A stretch of DNA of 32,446 nucleotides from Pedobacter rhizosphaerae (GCF_900111155.1 NZ_FOGG01000045.1:1-32446), one strand, 5' to 3'; positions 22,066 to 30,715 are shown, counted from the stretch's first letter. The notes: a model not told the origin generated them from the letters alone. Numbers and translations are program-made.

Positions 22066-23427
22066 TTAGCCCCTTAAATGATACCCCTTTGGCTTAGTAA
22101 ATGCCCTCAATCCCTGATGAGATAGGGTTGCTCCAATACCCGAATGCTTACGGCCGCTCCAGGGAAGTGCAGCGCTAACGCGATCACAACAATTCCAGTA
22201 CCCTGATCCTGAATTAATTTGGCTTAGTATGCTTTCTGCTCTTTCCTGCTGCGCGGTATAAACCGAAGCAGTTAGGCCATATTCCGTATCTTGCATCAGA
22301 GTTAGCGCCTCTTCATCATTTTTAACTTTCATAATGCCTATAATGGGGCCAAAACTTTCTTCCTTCATGACCAGCATACTATGATCGACATCAGTTAACA
22401 CCGTTGGGTTGAAATAATACCCTTTTTTGTCTTGCACGCCGCCGCCGGTAAGTATTTTAGCGCCCTTATTTAAGGCATCCTTTACCTGGTTTTCTAATAC
22501 GGCAATCTGTGCTTTACGGGTTAACGCACCCAGGTAAACCTCATCAGTAGGAAGACCCTGTTTCCAGCTTTTTACTTCCGCTACAAAGGCCGCAACATAT
22601 TCATGATAATTCTTTTCGTGTACATATATGCGTTCTACTGCGCAACAACTTTGTCCATTATTATAAAAAGCACCATCTGCAGTTGCCGCGGCTGTTCCTT
22701 TTACATCCAGCACATCATCCGCAATATATAATGGGTCTTTACCACCCAATTCTAACTGACAAGGGACCATTTTCGGAGCCACTTTTTCATAAATATATTG
22801 GCCAGTACGATAAGAACCAGTAAAGAAATAACCTTGAAAAGGCAGGTCTAGCAAAGCATTTCCAACAGTCTTGCCTCCAAGGGCAGTTTGAAAGGCTCCA
22901 TTTGAAACGCCGGCCTCTTTTAGCAATTTTTCTATTTCCAAACCGGTAAGCGTGGCATATTCTGAAGGTTTGTACATTACGGCGTTACCGCTGAGTAGTG
23001 CAGGAATAAAAACGTTAACTCCAACCAGGTAAGGATAATTCCAGGCAGAAATGTTGCAAACCACCCCAAGCGGTTCATATTTAATTACTTCTTTTAAACC
23101 GGGCTCATCAATCATCACTTCGTCTGAGAGATATTTGTCTGCATGCTCAAGCATCCATGTAATCCGGTTTCTGGCCCCGTTTATCTCGTTTCTGGATTGT
23201 TGCAGCGGTTTGCCTACTTCGTTAGTTAAAACAAGGGCTAAATTTTCTATATGAGTGGCTAAAAGCTCATTAAACCTGCTCAGTACAGCTATTCTTTCTG
23301 CTAAACCTTTTTTTGCCCATTCAGGTTGTGCTTGTTGCAGGATTTCTAATTTATGGGCTAAACTTTGTTGGGTGTCTTCCTCTAAAGTGGTAATGATTTC
23401 TTCGGTAGCGGGATTGATGATCTGCAT
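22066..23427 (-). CDS. NAD(P)-dependent aldehyde dehydrogenase of a gamma-glutamyl amine pathway
   Basis: This cytoplasmic enzyme has 453 residues, a compact ALDH without an N-terminal extension. Conserved elements: NISAWNYP with Asn130, the general base Glu227 in LELGGKDP, and the nucleophile Cys261 in NNGQSCCAVERIYV. The NAD-loop FFTGSYRTG and C-terminal EESFGPIIGIMKV and WSGRKHSGIG are present. As the last gene of the five-gene operon it should oxidise the aldehyde made by the neighbouring iron alcohol dehydrogenase, probably gamma-glutamyl-aminoacetaldehyde to gamma-glutamylglycine, equivalent to PuuC. The substrate is inferred from context. It starts 32 bases after the hydrolase gene. 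Confidence 0.9.
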   Translation of the reverse strand: MQIINPATEEIITTLEEDTQQSLAHKLEILQQAQPEWAKKGLAERIAVLSRFNELLATHIENLALVLTNEVGKPLQQSRNEINGARNRITWMLEHADKYLSDEVMIDEPGLKEVIKYEPLGVVCNISAWNYPYLVGVNVFIPALLSGNAVMYKPSEYATLTGLEIEKLLKEAGVSNGAFQTALGGKTVGNALLDLPFQGYFFTGSYRTGQYIYEKVAPKMVPCQLELGGKDPLYIADDVLDVKGTAAATADGAFYNNGQSCCAVERIYVHEKNYHEYVAAFVAEVKSWKQGLPTDEVYLGALTRKAQIAVLENQVKDALNKGAKILTGGGVQDKKGYYFNPTVLTDVDHSMLVMKEESFGPIIGIMKVKNDEEALTLMQDTEYGLTASVYTAQQERAESILSQINSGSGYWNCCDRVSAALPWSGRKHSGIGATLSHQGLRAFTKPKGYHLRG

Positions 23428-23459
23428 GCTTTTATTTTTTGAAAACAGATTTGAGGAAT

Positions 23460-24176
23460 TTAAAATTTACCTGTATTTATTTTAACAGCATGGATAAAGG
23501 CTTCATGAATGTTTTTGCTGAAGGGGCTCTGCTGATCTTTTAAACGTTCAGGATGCCATTGTACCAAACATAAAAAGGATTTTCCTTCTGGATGAAGTCT
23601 TTCCATGGCCTCTACTACTCCATCGGGAGATAGGGCACTAGCCACCAACTCCTTGCCAATTCTATCGGTACTTTGATGGTGATTACTATTTACCAAACCT
23701 TTATCTGTGTTTACAATCTGGCTTAGCCAGGAGGAAGGATTGACGATAATTTCATGGTATCTGTCGGTATTGTTTGGCATTTTGGCGTGGTTAAACCTTC
23801 CCCAGGTGGGGATGTCGGGAATTAAGGTACCTCCAAAAAATACGTTGCCTACCTGGATTCCCCTACAAATTCCTAAAACAGGGATACTATTTTTTTCGGT
23901 GTAATCCAGTACCTTAAATTCAAATTCATCTCGATGCTCATCAATATCATCCTCATAACAGTAGGGATAGTATTCGGGCATTTGATAAAAACGCGGGTGT
24001 ACATCTTCTCCACCGGTAAGCACAATGCCCTGACATTTTTTGATATCCTCAAAATTATGGAGCTTATAACCAAGTTGAATAACTTCTACCTGCTCATTAT
24101 AAGATAAAACCCAGTCTCTGTAAATGTCAAATTTACTACAGTCGGTTACACCGATAATTATCTTCTCATTCATCAT
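23460..24176 (-). CDS. Peptidase C26 gamma-glutamyl hydrolase (PuuD-like)
   Basis: This class I glutamine amidotransferase-like hydrolase has 238 residues. Nucleophile Cys104 lies in LGICRGIQVGN, His208 and Glu210 in VQWHPE, and the substrate-side NSNHHQS is present. IVLTGGEDVHP is the usual early family motif. PuuD members cleave gamma-glutamyl-GABA. In this operon the enzyme would release the carboxylated amine from its glutamate tag, for example glycine from gamma-glutamylglycine. It begins 3 bases after the alcohol dehydrogenase stop. Two consecutive Met codons (24176 and 24173) make the exact start uncertain by one residue. Confidence 0.9.
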   Translation of the reverse strand: MMNEKIIIGVTDCSKFDIYRDWVLSYNEQVEVIQLGYKLHNFEDIKKCQGIVLTGGEDVHPRFYQMPEYYPYCYEDDIDEHRDEFEFKVLDYTEKNSIPVLGICRGIQVGNVFFGGTLIPDIPTWGRFNHAKMPNNTDRYHEIIVNPSSWLSQIVNTDKGLVNSNHHQSTDRIGKELVASALSPDGVVEAMERLHPEGKSFLCLVQWHPERLKDQQSPFSKNIHEAFIHAVKINTGKF

Positions 24177-24179
24177 GTA

Positions 24180-25328
24180 TTAAAGAGCGCTTAAATACAA
24201 AGCTTTAAAATCTTCCCGGCTTACAGGTTTAGGGTTATTGGGATGTGCGAAATCTGCAAAAGCCAAATCTGCAAGCGTTTCTATATGTTCATTACGAACG
24301 CCAATATCGCTCAATTTGTGTGGAATATTAACTTTTGAATTTAAATCGAACAGATATTTTACAACCGCCTCACCAGTTTCGTCTTTTAATTCCAGTGCCC
24401 TTGCTATTTTTTGAAAACGGTCCTCAAAGCCTTCTATATTAAACCGCATACCATAAGGAATATTTACGGCATTGGCCAAGCCATGATGGGTATCTAATAG
24501 TGAAGATAGGGGATGGGCTAGTGAATGAACCACTCCTAAGCCCTTTTGAAATGCAATAGCCCCCATCATAGAGGCCAGAAGCATTTTACTGCGACTAACC
24601 AGGTCAGGGCGGTTGGTAGCTGTTTCCAGTGCATCCTTAATGAGCGATATCCCTTCTAAGGCTATTCCATCGCACATAGGGTGAAAGTTTTTGGCTAAGT
24701 AGGCTTCCATGTTATGGGTTAAAGCATCCATTCCTGTGGCAGCTGTAATAAATGGAGGTAAATCTATAGTGAGTTCGGGATCTGCAAACACAATTTTAGC
24801 CATTAATTTGGGCGAGAACAGAATCTTTTTTTGGTGGGTTTCATCATCTGCAATGATTGCACTCCTGCCTACTTCACTGCCGGTACCTGAGGTAGTTGGA
24901 ATGGTAATAAAATATGGTACATCGTTGGTAACATAAATATCTCCACCAATAAGATCGTCGTATTTAAAGAGGTCTTCCCGGTGATTGACACGCAAAACAA
25001 TTGCACGGGCAACATCTAATGCGGCACCACCCCCAATACCAATAACGCTATCCCTCTGCGTTTGATCCCAGGCATCCGTTCCTTTGTAGACATCGCTTTT
25101 TACTGGATTTTTATGAATATCACTGAAAATTTCTACTGAAATACCTTTATTGCCTAAATCCTCAATAATCCTTTTAAAGAAAGGAAGTTGGGCAATGGTA
25201 GGGTCGGTAACAATGAGTGGTGCCTTTAAGTGATTGTTTTGAAGATAGGCCGCAAGTTCTTTTACTGCACCTGCACCAAAACGAATAGTGGTTGGAAAGT
25301 TAAACTGATGGATGCGATCGAATATCAT
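24180..25328 (-). CDS. Iron-containing alcohol dehydrogenase
   Basis: This group III (iron) alcohol dehydrogenase has 382 residues. The dinucleotide site is IGIGGGAALDVARA (about 96-109), with the downstream TIPTTSGTGSEV. Metal ligands at the expected spacing are Asp201 and His205 (TGMDALTHNMEAY), His268 (VVHSLAHP) and His282 (DTHHGLANAV). It oxidises primary alcohols to aldehydes with NAD(P). In the operon it takes the place held in the putrescine (Puu) pathway by the FAD oxidase PuuB. The gamma-glutamylated substrate should therefore carry a hydroxyl rather than a second amine; the simplest is gamma-glutamylethanolamide. It lies 26 bases after the ligase gene. Confidence 0.93.
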   Translation of the reverse strand: MIFDRIHQFNFPTTIRFGAGAVKELAAYLQNNHLKAPLIVTDPTIAQLPFFKRIIEDLGNKGISVEIFSDIHKNPVKSDVYKGTDAWDQTQRDSVIGIGGGAALDVARAIVLRVNHREDLFKYDDLIGGDIYVTNDVPYFITIPTTSGTGSEVGRSAIIADDETHQKKILFSPKLMAKIVFADPELTIDLPPFITAATGMDALTHNMEAYLAKNFHPMCDGIALEGISLIKDALETATNRPDLVSRSKMLLASMMGAIAFQKGLGVVHSLAHPLSSLLDTHHGLANAVNIPYGMRFNIEGFEDRFQKIARALELKDETGEAVVKYLFDLNSKVNIPHKLSDIGVRNEHIETLADLAFADFAHPNNPKPVSREDFKALYLSAL

Positions 25329-25354
25329 GATGTACTTTTATTATTTGCTGTTAA

Positions 25355-26716
25355 TTATATAATTTCTAAATACCGTTTCAACTCCCAATCGGTTACCGCT
25401 TTTGCATACTGCTTACATTCCCACTCACGCGTAGCTGCAAAGTGCGCTACAAATTCCGCTCCCAATAAAGTATTGGCCAACTCAGAGTTTTTCATCCTTT
25501 GGGTAGCTTCAGATAAATTTCTGGATAAAACACCGTTTGATAAATCAGTATACCCATTACCTTTTGTGGCAGCTTGTTCCAGTTTAAGGTGATGCTGTAT
25601 GCCGTATAACCCAGCAGCCAAACAAGCCGACATGGCCAGGTAGGGGTTCGTATCCGATCCAACAATGCGGGTTTCCAGGCGGCTGGCTTTTTTACTTCCC
25701 GGTAATGCCCTTAAGGCTGTTGTTCTGTTATCGATACCCCAGGTAACCGTAGTTGGTGCCCAGGCTCCCTCTACTAAACGCTTATAACTGTTTATGGTTG
25801 GTGCTATTAGTGGTAAAATATGTGGCAAACAGAAAAGCTGACCAGCAATGTAGCTTTTCATTATGCTACTCATCTTGTGCTCATCGGCTTCATCATAAAA
25901 GAGATTTTTCTGAAGATCTGCGTCCCAAAGACTTTGATGTACATGTCCACTACACCCAGGTAGTTGCTCACTGATTTTGGCCATAAACGTGGCGATGACC
26001 CCATGTTTATACGCAATTTCTTTTACACTGGTTTTAAAAAGAAGTGCCTGGTCTGCCGACTGCAATGCCGGAGCATATTTAATCGCCGCTTCGTATACCC
26101 CGGGGCCAGTTTCGGTATGCAAGCCTTCAATCGGAATGTCAAATTTGCTGAGTAAATCGAAAAGGTCAGTCATGAATTCGTTTTTAAGCGAGCTTCGTAA
26201 AACGGAGTAACCGAACATACCCGGGCTTAGCGGCTTCAGGTTAACGAACCCTTTTTCTGTTAAGGATTCTGGGCTTTCAGCAAAATTAAACCACTCAAAT
26301 TCTTGGGCAAACAAGGGCGAAAATCCCTGGTCTTTTGTCGAGCTAATGATTTTTTTCAGCAATTGCCTCGGGCAAACGTGATTTGGTTTTTCCTGATCAT
26401 CTATAAAATCGCCTAAAAAGAATGGGACATCATTTTCCCAGGGAATTTTCCGGAAAGTGCTGAGATCAATTTTTACCTGGGCATCTGGATACCCGGTGTG
26501 CCAACCGGTATATTTTACGTTGTCGTAGGCCGCGTCATTGGCATCCCAGCCAAAAGTTACATCACAGAAGCCCAGGCGTCCTTCCGCCAATGAGGCAAAT
26601 TTTTCGGCTGATACATATTTGCCCCTTAAAATGCCATCAATGTCGGCTACAGCCAATTTAACTTTTCCTGATGGATGGTTTTTTACGTAGTCCAGAATCT
26701 GTTGAGTTGTAGTCAT
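25355..26716 (-). CDS. Glutamine-synthetase-family gamma-glutamyl-amine ligase (PuuA/GlnA4/IpuC type)
   Basis: The protein has 453 residues with the GS catalytic fold. Visible: metal-ligand glutamates in AQEFEWF (Glu139, Glu141), GLHTETGPGVYEAAIK (Glu202, Glu209), GHVHQS (His258), NSYKRLVEG (Arg313), DNRTTALR (Arg331) and RLETRIVGSDTNPYLA (Glu348). The early DIDGILRGKYVS is typical of the gamma-glutamylpolyamine or -alkylamide synthetases, not of housekeeping GS. The reaction would be ATP plus glutamate plus amine to a gamma-glutamylamide. The ATG overlaps the permease TAA by one base, so uptake and activation are translationally coupled. Its partner enzymes point to an amino alcohol substrate (inference). 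Confidence 0.9.
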   Translation of the reverse strand: MTTTQQILDYVKNHPSGKVKLAVADIDGILRGKYVSAEKFASLAEGRLGFCDVTFGWDANDAAYDNVKYTGWHTGYPDAQVKIDLSTFRKIPWENDVPFFLGDFIDDQEKPNHVCPRQLLKKIISSTKDQGFSPLFAQEFEWFNFAESPESLTEKGFVNLKPLSPGMFGYSVLRSSLKNEFMTDLFDLLSKFDIPIEGLHTETGPGVYEAAIKYAPALQSADQALLFKTSVKEIAYKHGVIATFMAKISEQLPGCSGHVHQSLWDADLQKNLFYDEADEHKMSSIMKSYIAGQLFCLPHILPLIAPTINSYKRLVEGAWAPTTVTWGIDNRTTALRALPGSKKASRLETRIVGSDTNPYLAMSACLAAGLYGIQHHLKLEQAATKGNGYTDLSNGVLSRNLSEATQRMKNSELANTLLGAEFVAHFAATREWECKQYAKAVTDWELKRYLEII

Positions 26717-28029
26717 TATTCTGCCTTTTTAAAAATTTTATACAAAAGAAATATGCCCAGAACAATGCCCAGATAAATTAATCCTAATTTAAGATTATAT
26801 ATCAGCATTGCGATGAAAGAAATAAAAGCAATAAGCAAAGCCAGTATGGGGAAGAGCGGGTACACCGGAACCTTAAAGGGCCTTGCTAGGTGGGGTTCAG
26901 TTTTACGAAGTACCAATATGGATATCATAGAAATGATGTAAAGTGTTAGTGCTCCAAATACCGATATGATGATGATTTCGGCCGTTTTACCGGTAAGGAG
27001 CGCAATGATGCCAATGATCATGTTTGCCACCAGGGCATTAGCAGGAGTTTGAAAGCGGGAAGAGATTTTTCCCAGAAAGGCAGGCAGACTTCTGGATTTT
27101 CCCATTTCGTAGGTTGAGCGACCGGCGGCCAGTACCAAACCATGAAAGGAGGCCACTAAACCAAATAAGCCAACGGTAATCAACAAATGGTACATCAGAT
27201 TGTTATCGCCTGTTATAATGGAAAGTGCAAGTGGGAGTGGGGAATCGGAAGTTTCTCCGGATTTACCATTTTTATAAACAATGGCTTCCCACCCGGCAAT
27301 GCCAATACTGGAAATAAATACCAGGATACACAGTATCACCAAAGTAAATATGCCCCAGCCAAATCCTTTACTAATATCTTTTTGAGGATTTTTAGTTTCC
27401 TCGGCAACGTTGGCTACGCCCTCAATTCCTAAGAAAAACCAGATGGCAAACGGAATGGCGGCGAAAACACCGCTCCAGCCATTAGGGAAGTTATTGTGAA
27501 CTAAATTACTGGCTTGAAATTTAGGCAAGGTAATGCCTGAAAATAGGAGTAATTCCCCTACAGCCAACACTGTAACCAAAACCTCAAAAGAGGCTGCTGC
27601 CTTTACCCCATAAATATTTAGGGCTGTAAACAAAAAATATACCGCTATAGCACTGGTTAGAATAGGAATTGTAGGGAAAAAGGCATTAAAATAAGCACCA
27701 ATGGCAAACGCAATGGCAGGCGGGGCAAAAATAAACTCAACCATTTGAGCAATACCAGCAATAAACCCGATATTTTTTCCCAAAGCTTTGTTGGCATAAT
27801 CGAACACGCCTCCGGCCTTCGGTATCGCGCAAGCCAATTCAGCATAGCTGAAACTAAAGGCTATGTACATCATCATTACCGCCAGGGTGGCAATACACAT
27901 GCCTAGCGTTCCGCCTTTTTCCAGACCAAGGTTCCAGCCAAAATACATTCCCGATATCACATAGCCTACGCCTAAACCCCAGAGCATAAAAGGGGTAAGG
28001 GTCTTTTTTAGTCCATTTGTTTCTGCCAT
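26716..28029 (-). CDS. APC-family amine permease, ethanolamine-permease type
   Basis: This inner-membrane amino acid/polyamine/organocation transporter has 437 residues from the ATG at 28029 (MAETNGLKKTLTPFMLWGLG). A frame to 28104 would add 25 unconserved residues. About twelve membrane segments are visible. Several stretches match what I know of the ethanolamine permease subfamily: VGYVISGMYFGWNLGLEKGG, FIFAPPAIAFAIGAYFN, AIPFAIWFFLGIEGVANVAEE, GLFGLVASFHGLVLAAGRS and RKTEPHLARPFKVP. These are recalled similarities, not an alignment. It is the first gene of the operon and should import the amine that the next gene product gamma-glutamylates. No exact TAnnTTTG promoter was found in the 460 bases upstream. 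Confidence 0.88.
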   Translation of the reverse strand: MAETNGLKKTLTPFMLWGLGVGYVISGMYFGWNLGLEKGGTLGMCIATLAVMMMYIAFSFSYAELACAIPKAGGVFDYANKALGKNIGFIAGIAQMVEFIFAPPAIAFAIGAYFNAFFPTIPILTSAIAVYFLFTALNIYGVKAAASFEVLVTVLAVGELLLFSGITLPKFQASNLVHNNFPNGWSGVFAAIPFAIWFFLGIEGVANVAEETKNPQKDISKGFGWGIFTLVILCILVFISSIGIAGWEAIVYKNGKSGETSDSPLPLALSIITGDNNLMYHLLITVGLFGLVASFHGLVLAAGRSTYEMGKSRSLPAFLGKISSRFQTPANALVANMIIGIIALLTGKTAEIIIISVFGALTLYIISMISILVLRKTEPHLARPFKVPVYPLFPILALLIAFISFIAMLIYNLKLGLIYLGIVLGIFLLYKIFKKAE

Positions 28030-28259
28030 ATCGGTCTGAACAATTATAGGTGAATAATATATTCTGCTCGGAAATGATTGCCACTCAAATACTAAACAAT
28101 CCAAAAATTGATGTTTTGCGTCTTCGTGGTTAAACTATATATTCGGTATTGATGAGGTTAATTTAACGATATTTTTGAACGAAATATCAACCTTTTATAG
28201 ATATATCCGTTTGGGATGGATAATGTACTATGTTGGAGTTCAGCTAAATGTCAGAAATG

Positions 28260-28297
28260 TTCTATAATCTTTATTTGTTATTGAAAACGTTATAGAA
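28260..28297. promoter_or_regulatory. 8-bp inverted repeat upstream of the amine operon
   Basis: TTCTATAA (28260-28267) and TTATAGAA (28290-28297) are perfect inverted repeats 22 bases apart, about 230 bases before the permease start. It could be a regulator site or a chance AT-rich palindrome. The remaining bases between 28030 and 28259 show nothing clear. Confidence 0.25.
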
Positions 28298-28307
28298 TTT
28301 AAGAAGA

Positions 28308-28485
28308 TAGGAGGCTGTAACATAAATTACCATTCAAATCTGTCAAGTTGAGCCCCCGGCTTAAATTGGGACAAGTAAGTGCAAAACGCTTTAATAACGC
28401 TTAATTAGATCCTTCCACAACTTGTCCTGATTTTACATCGGGGAGCTCATGATGACAATCGATCTTTATGATATAGCCTCCTCTT
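28308..28485. repeat. Long inverted-repeat element, GAGGCTG family (member 2)
   Basis: The left arm (28308-28326, GGAGGCTGTAACATAAA) pairs with the right arm (28465-28485, TTTATGATATAGCCTCCTCTT) with few mismatches. Inner pairs include GGACAAGT/ACTTGTCC, and TGTCA with TGACA. The left-end order GAGGCTG-n-ATAAA-n-CCATT matches member 1 at 17886-18001, while the interior is different. It lies just downstream of the YiaA-like gene and may act as its terminator. Confidence 0.7.
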
Positions 28486-28493
28486 AAGGGATA

Positions 28494-28901
28494 TTAGTTC
28501 GTATCCTGATTTTTATTGAAGATTTGTGCATCCCTCGTGTTTTTCTGGACCGTAATTGCCCCGAATAAAGAGAGTAGGAATGCGAAGGCATAAAAACCTT
28601 TTTCGCTCGGCAATAGTGTAGCATTCCACAAGCCTATTATTAATAAAGCAATAGTAAGAAGTGTAGAAAACCAGCTAATGCCATAATAGATGTCCGTTAC
28701 CGGAATACCCTCGAGTTTATCGCGTACAGCTTTTTGTAAGGAAATTACGGCGAACAAGCCGAACATCAGTACCGTAAAATAATATCCTTTTTCATTTAAG
28801 AGCATATCAGAGCGCCACAGGCCTACAATAAAGCCTATCATTCCGATACCTAATGCAAGCCACGCTGCTGCGATGAATGCATTGGATGGTTTTTGGTTCA
28901 T
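28494..28901 (-). CDS. YiaA/YiaB-family inner membrane protein
   Basis: The protein has 135 residues and about four membrane segments arranged as two similar halves: residues 8-60 and 72-120. Each half has a helix, then the family motif LWRSDMLLNEKGYYF or LWNATLLPSEKGFYAF, a second helix, and a basic cytoplasmic loop (SLQKAVRD; TVQKNTRD). This internal duplication is the YiaAB pattern. No biochemical role is established for the family; stress association is sometimes suggested. It is divergent from nnr, with 142 bases between the two, and the GAGGCTG inverted-repeat element follows its stop codon. Confidence 0.85.
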   Translation of the reverse strand: MNQKPSNAFIAAAWLALGIGMIGFIVGLWRSDMLLNEKGYYFTVLMFGLFAVISLQKAVRDKLEGIPVTDIYYGISWFSTLLTIALLIIGLWNATLLPSEKGFYAFAFLLSLFGAITVQKNTRDAQIFNKNQDTN

Positions 28902-29031
28902 GGTTTGAGATTTAATTTAATTCAATTGAAAACGTAAAGCTAATATAATTGTTATCATCAACAAGCGATTTATGATGACCTAAATCAACTAAAACCGATC
29001 TTAGCCAATTACTATTTGGCATGGAGATACT

Positions 29032-29039
29032 TATATTCG
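29032..29039 (+). promoter_or_regulatory. Possible nnr -7 box
   Basis: TATATTCG differs from TAnnTTTG by one base and ends four bases before the nnr ATG. The nearest TTG is too close (13 bases), so this is tentative. Confidence 0.3.
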
Positions 29040-29043
29040 TGAT

Positions 29044-30543
29044 ATGCAAACATTGCTAACCTCGGCGCAAATGCGCAATGTAGATGAATTTACCATTACC
29101 CATCAACCCATTGCTTCGATAGATTTGATGGAAAAAGCTGCTCGTGCCTTTGTTAAGTGTTTCTTAAAAACAGAGTTTAATGCACACAAGCGTGTAGCCA
29201 TATTTTGTGGTAAAGGTAACAATGGAGGTGATGGGTTGGCCATAGCGCACCTGTTACTCCACAATGGTTATGAGCATGTGAAGGTTTATATCGTTAATTT
29301 TAGCGCCAGGCAAAGCGATGATTTTGCGATAAACCTGCAACGGATTGATGAATCCCGATGTAAGAAAGTAATCATTAACCACCCTTCAGAACTCAAGAAT
29401 GTAAAAGCTGATTTAATTATAGATGCTATTTTAGGCTCCGGTTTAAACAAACCGTTGGCAGGCGACTATGCGGAACTGGTTAAAATAATTAATAAGCTTC
29501 AAAAAAGGGTTTATGCTGTTGATGTGCCTACAGGCTTCTTTTCAGAAGGGGAGCTCTCAGCTGATTATAATGGAATAAAAGCATATAAAACCATTTGCTT
29601 TCAAAGGCCGAAGATCAATTTCTTTTTTCCGGAATCGGCGGTAGCTACAGAACACCATGAGGTAGTGGATATACAGCTGGAAGAAGCTTTTATTGAAAGT
29701 CTTTCTACAGATTTTTATCTCACCGAAAGAACGGATATGGTAAGGCTAATCAAAAACCGTAAGCCATTCAGTCATAAGGGCACCTATGGTCATGCCTTGC
29801 TTATTGCCGGAAATATTGATACTATGGGAGCGGCATTGCTTTCCGCTAAAGCTTGTTTATATGCCGGTGCGGGCTTAACCACGGCTTGTATCCCCGCCAC
29901 TGGATTAACAGCTCTCAATACTTTATTGCCAGAGGTAATGGCCTTGCCCAGAGATGAATACACCAGAATTGAGAATCCCGCAAAATATAAAGCCATAGCC
30001 ATTGGTCCGGGATTGGGCATAAATTCGGATAACGAGAAGCTTCTGGAAAGCCTTATTCTGGCTGCCCGGCCCTTGGTTATTGATGCTGATGCACTGAATA
30101 TTTTAGGGGAACGACCAGATCTGCTGGATATACTGCCTGCCGGATCTATTTTAACCCCTCATGTTAAAGAATTTGATCGCATATTCGGAGCACATGAGAG
30201 TTGGTGGGCTAGAGTTCAAACCGCTATAATTTGGGCCCGAAAGAAACAGGTTGTTATTATACTTAAAAATCAGTTTTCATTTGTATGTGTACCCAACGGA
30301 AAGGTCTTAATTAATCCAACCGGAAACCCCGCCATGGCTCAAGGTGGAATGGGAGATGTTTTAACTGGAATTTTATCGGCCTTACTTGCTCAAGGCTACT
30401 CTGCTACTGATTCCGCTAAAATAGGTTGCTATATACATGGTCTGGCGGGCGATTATCTGGCCTCCGAACGCCATGTGGTAACTGCTTCTGAAGTTGCTGA
30501 AAGAATCCCTTTTGAGATGCATTTACTTAGTGCTACAAACTAA
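29044..30543 (+). CDS. nnr: Bifunctional NAD(P)H-hydrate repair enzyme (epimerase plus dehydratase)
   Basis: This cytoplasmic metabolite-repair enzyme has 499 residues. Residues 1-215 are the YjeF N-terminal NAD(P)HX epimerase domain (FCGKGNNGGDGLAIAHLLL, LIIDAILGSGLNKP, AVDVPTGFF). Residues 235-495 are the ADP-dependent (S)-NAD(P)HX dehydratase with a ribokinase-like fold (KGTYGHALLIAGN, AIGPGLG, VIDADALNIL, LTPHVKEFDRIFG, and the nucleotide-site GGMGDVLTGILSALLAQG). The fusion and length are standard for bacteria. It starts at an ATG with a near-consensus -7 box immediately upstream. It is transcribed alone. The RskA-like gene is convergent. Confidence 0.96.
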   Translation: MQTLLTSAQMRNVDEFTITHQPIASIDLMEKAARAFVKCFLKTEFNAHKRVAIFCGKGNNGGDGLAIAHLLLHNGYEHVKVYIVNFSARQSDDFAINLQRIDESRCKKVIINHPSELKNVKADLIIDAILGSGLNKPLAGDYAELVKIINKLQKRVYAVDVPTGFFSEGELSADYNGIKAYKTICFQRPKINFFFPESAVATEHHEVVDIQLEEAFIESLSTDFYLTERTDMVRLIKNRKPFSHKGTYGHALLIAGNIDTMGAALLSAKACLYAGAGLTTACIPATGLTALNTLLPEVMALPRDEYTRIENPAKYKAIAIGPGLGINSDNEKLLESLILAARPLVIDADALNILGERPDLLDILPAGSILTPHVKEFDRIFGAHESWWARVQTAIIWARKKQVVIILKNQFSFVCVPNGKVLINPTGNPAMAQGGMGDVLTGILSALLAQGYSATDSAKIGCYIHGLAGDYLASERHVVTASEVAERIPFEMHLLSATN

Positions 30544-30651
30544 TTAATGTTGGGCAGTGTAGAAATGCAGCAGCACTTCTGGATAACTATTAAAAAGATT
30601 ACTTATTGCCTTGCAATGACGGTTTTGAGTTGTTTTTATGCACCAAGTCTT

Positions 30652-30714
30652 GATACTAATACTAGTTGCTTGACACTGATTACTTGATACTAGATACTTT
30701 ATACTAGGTACTAA
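30652..30714. repeat. 7-bp-period repeat (TACTNNN)
   Basis: Nine units with TACT (or a variant) at the same position every 7 bases, for example ATACTAG, TTACTTG, ATACTTT, GTACTAA. The run ends one base before the stop codon of the anti-sigma gene. Same family as the repeats at 4568, 9694 and 19038. Confidence 0.75.
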
Positions 30715-30715
30715 T

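Noticed and set aside
22066..28029. Classical putrescine (Puu) operon
   Set aside because: No PuuB-type FAD oxidase is present. An iron alcohol dehydrogenase occupies its step and the permease looks like the ethanolamine type.
28030..28104. 25-residue N-terminal extension of the amine permease
   Set aside because: Not hydrophobic and not family-like. The ATG at 28029 gives a normal APC N-terminus.
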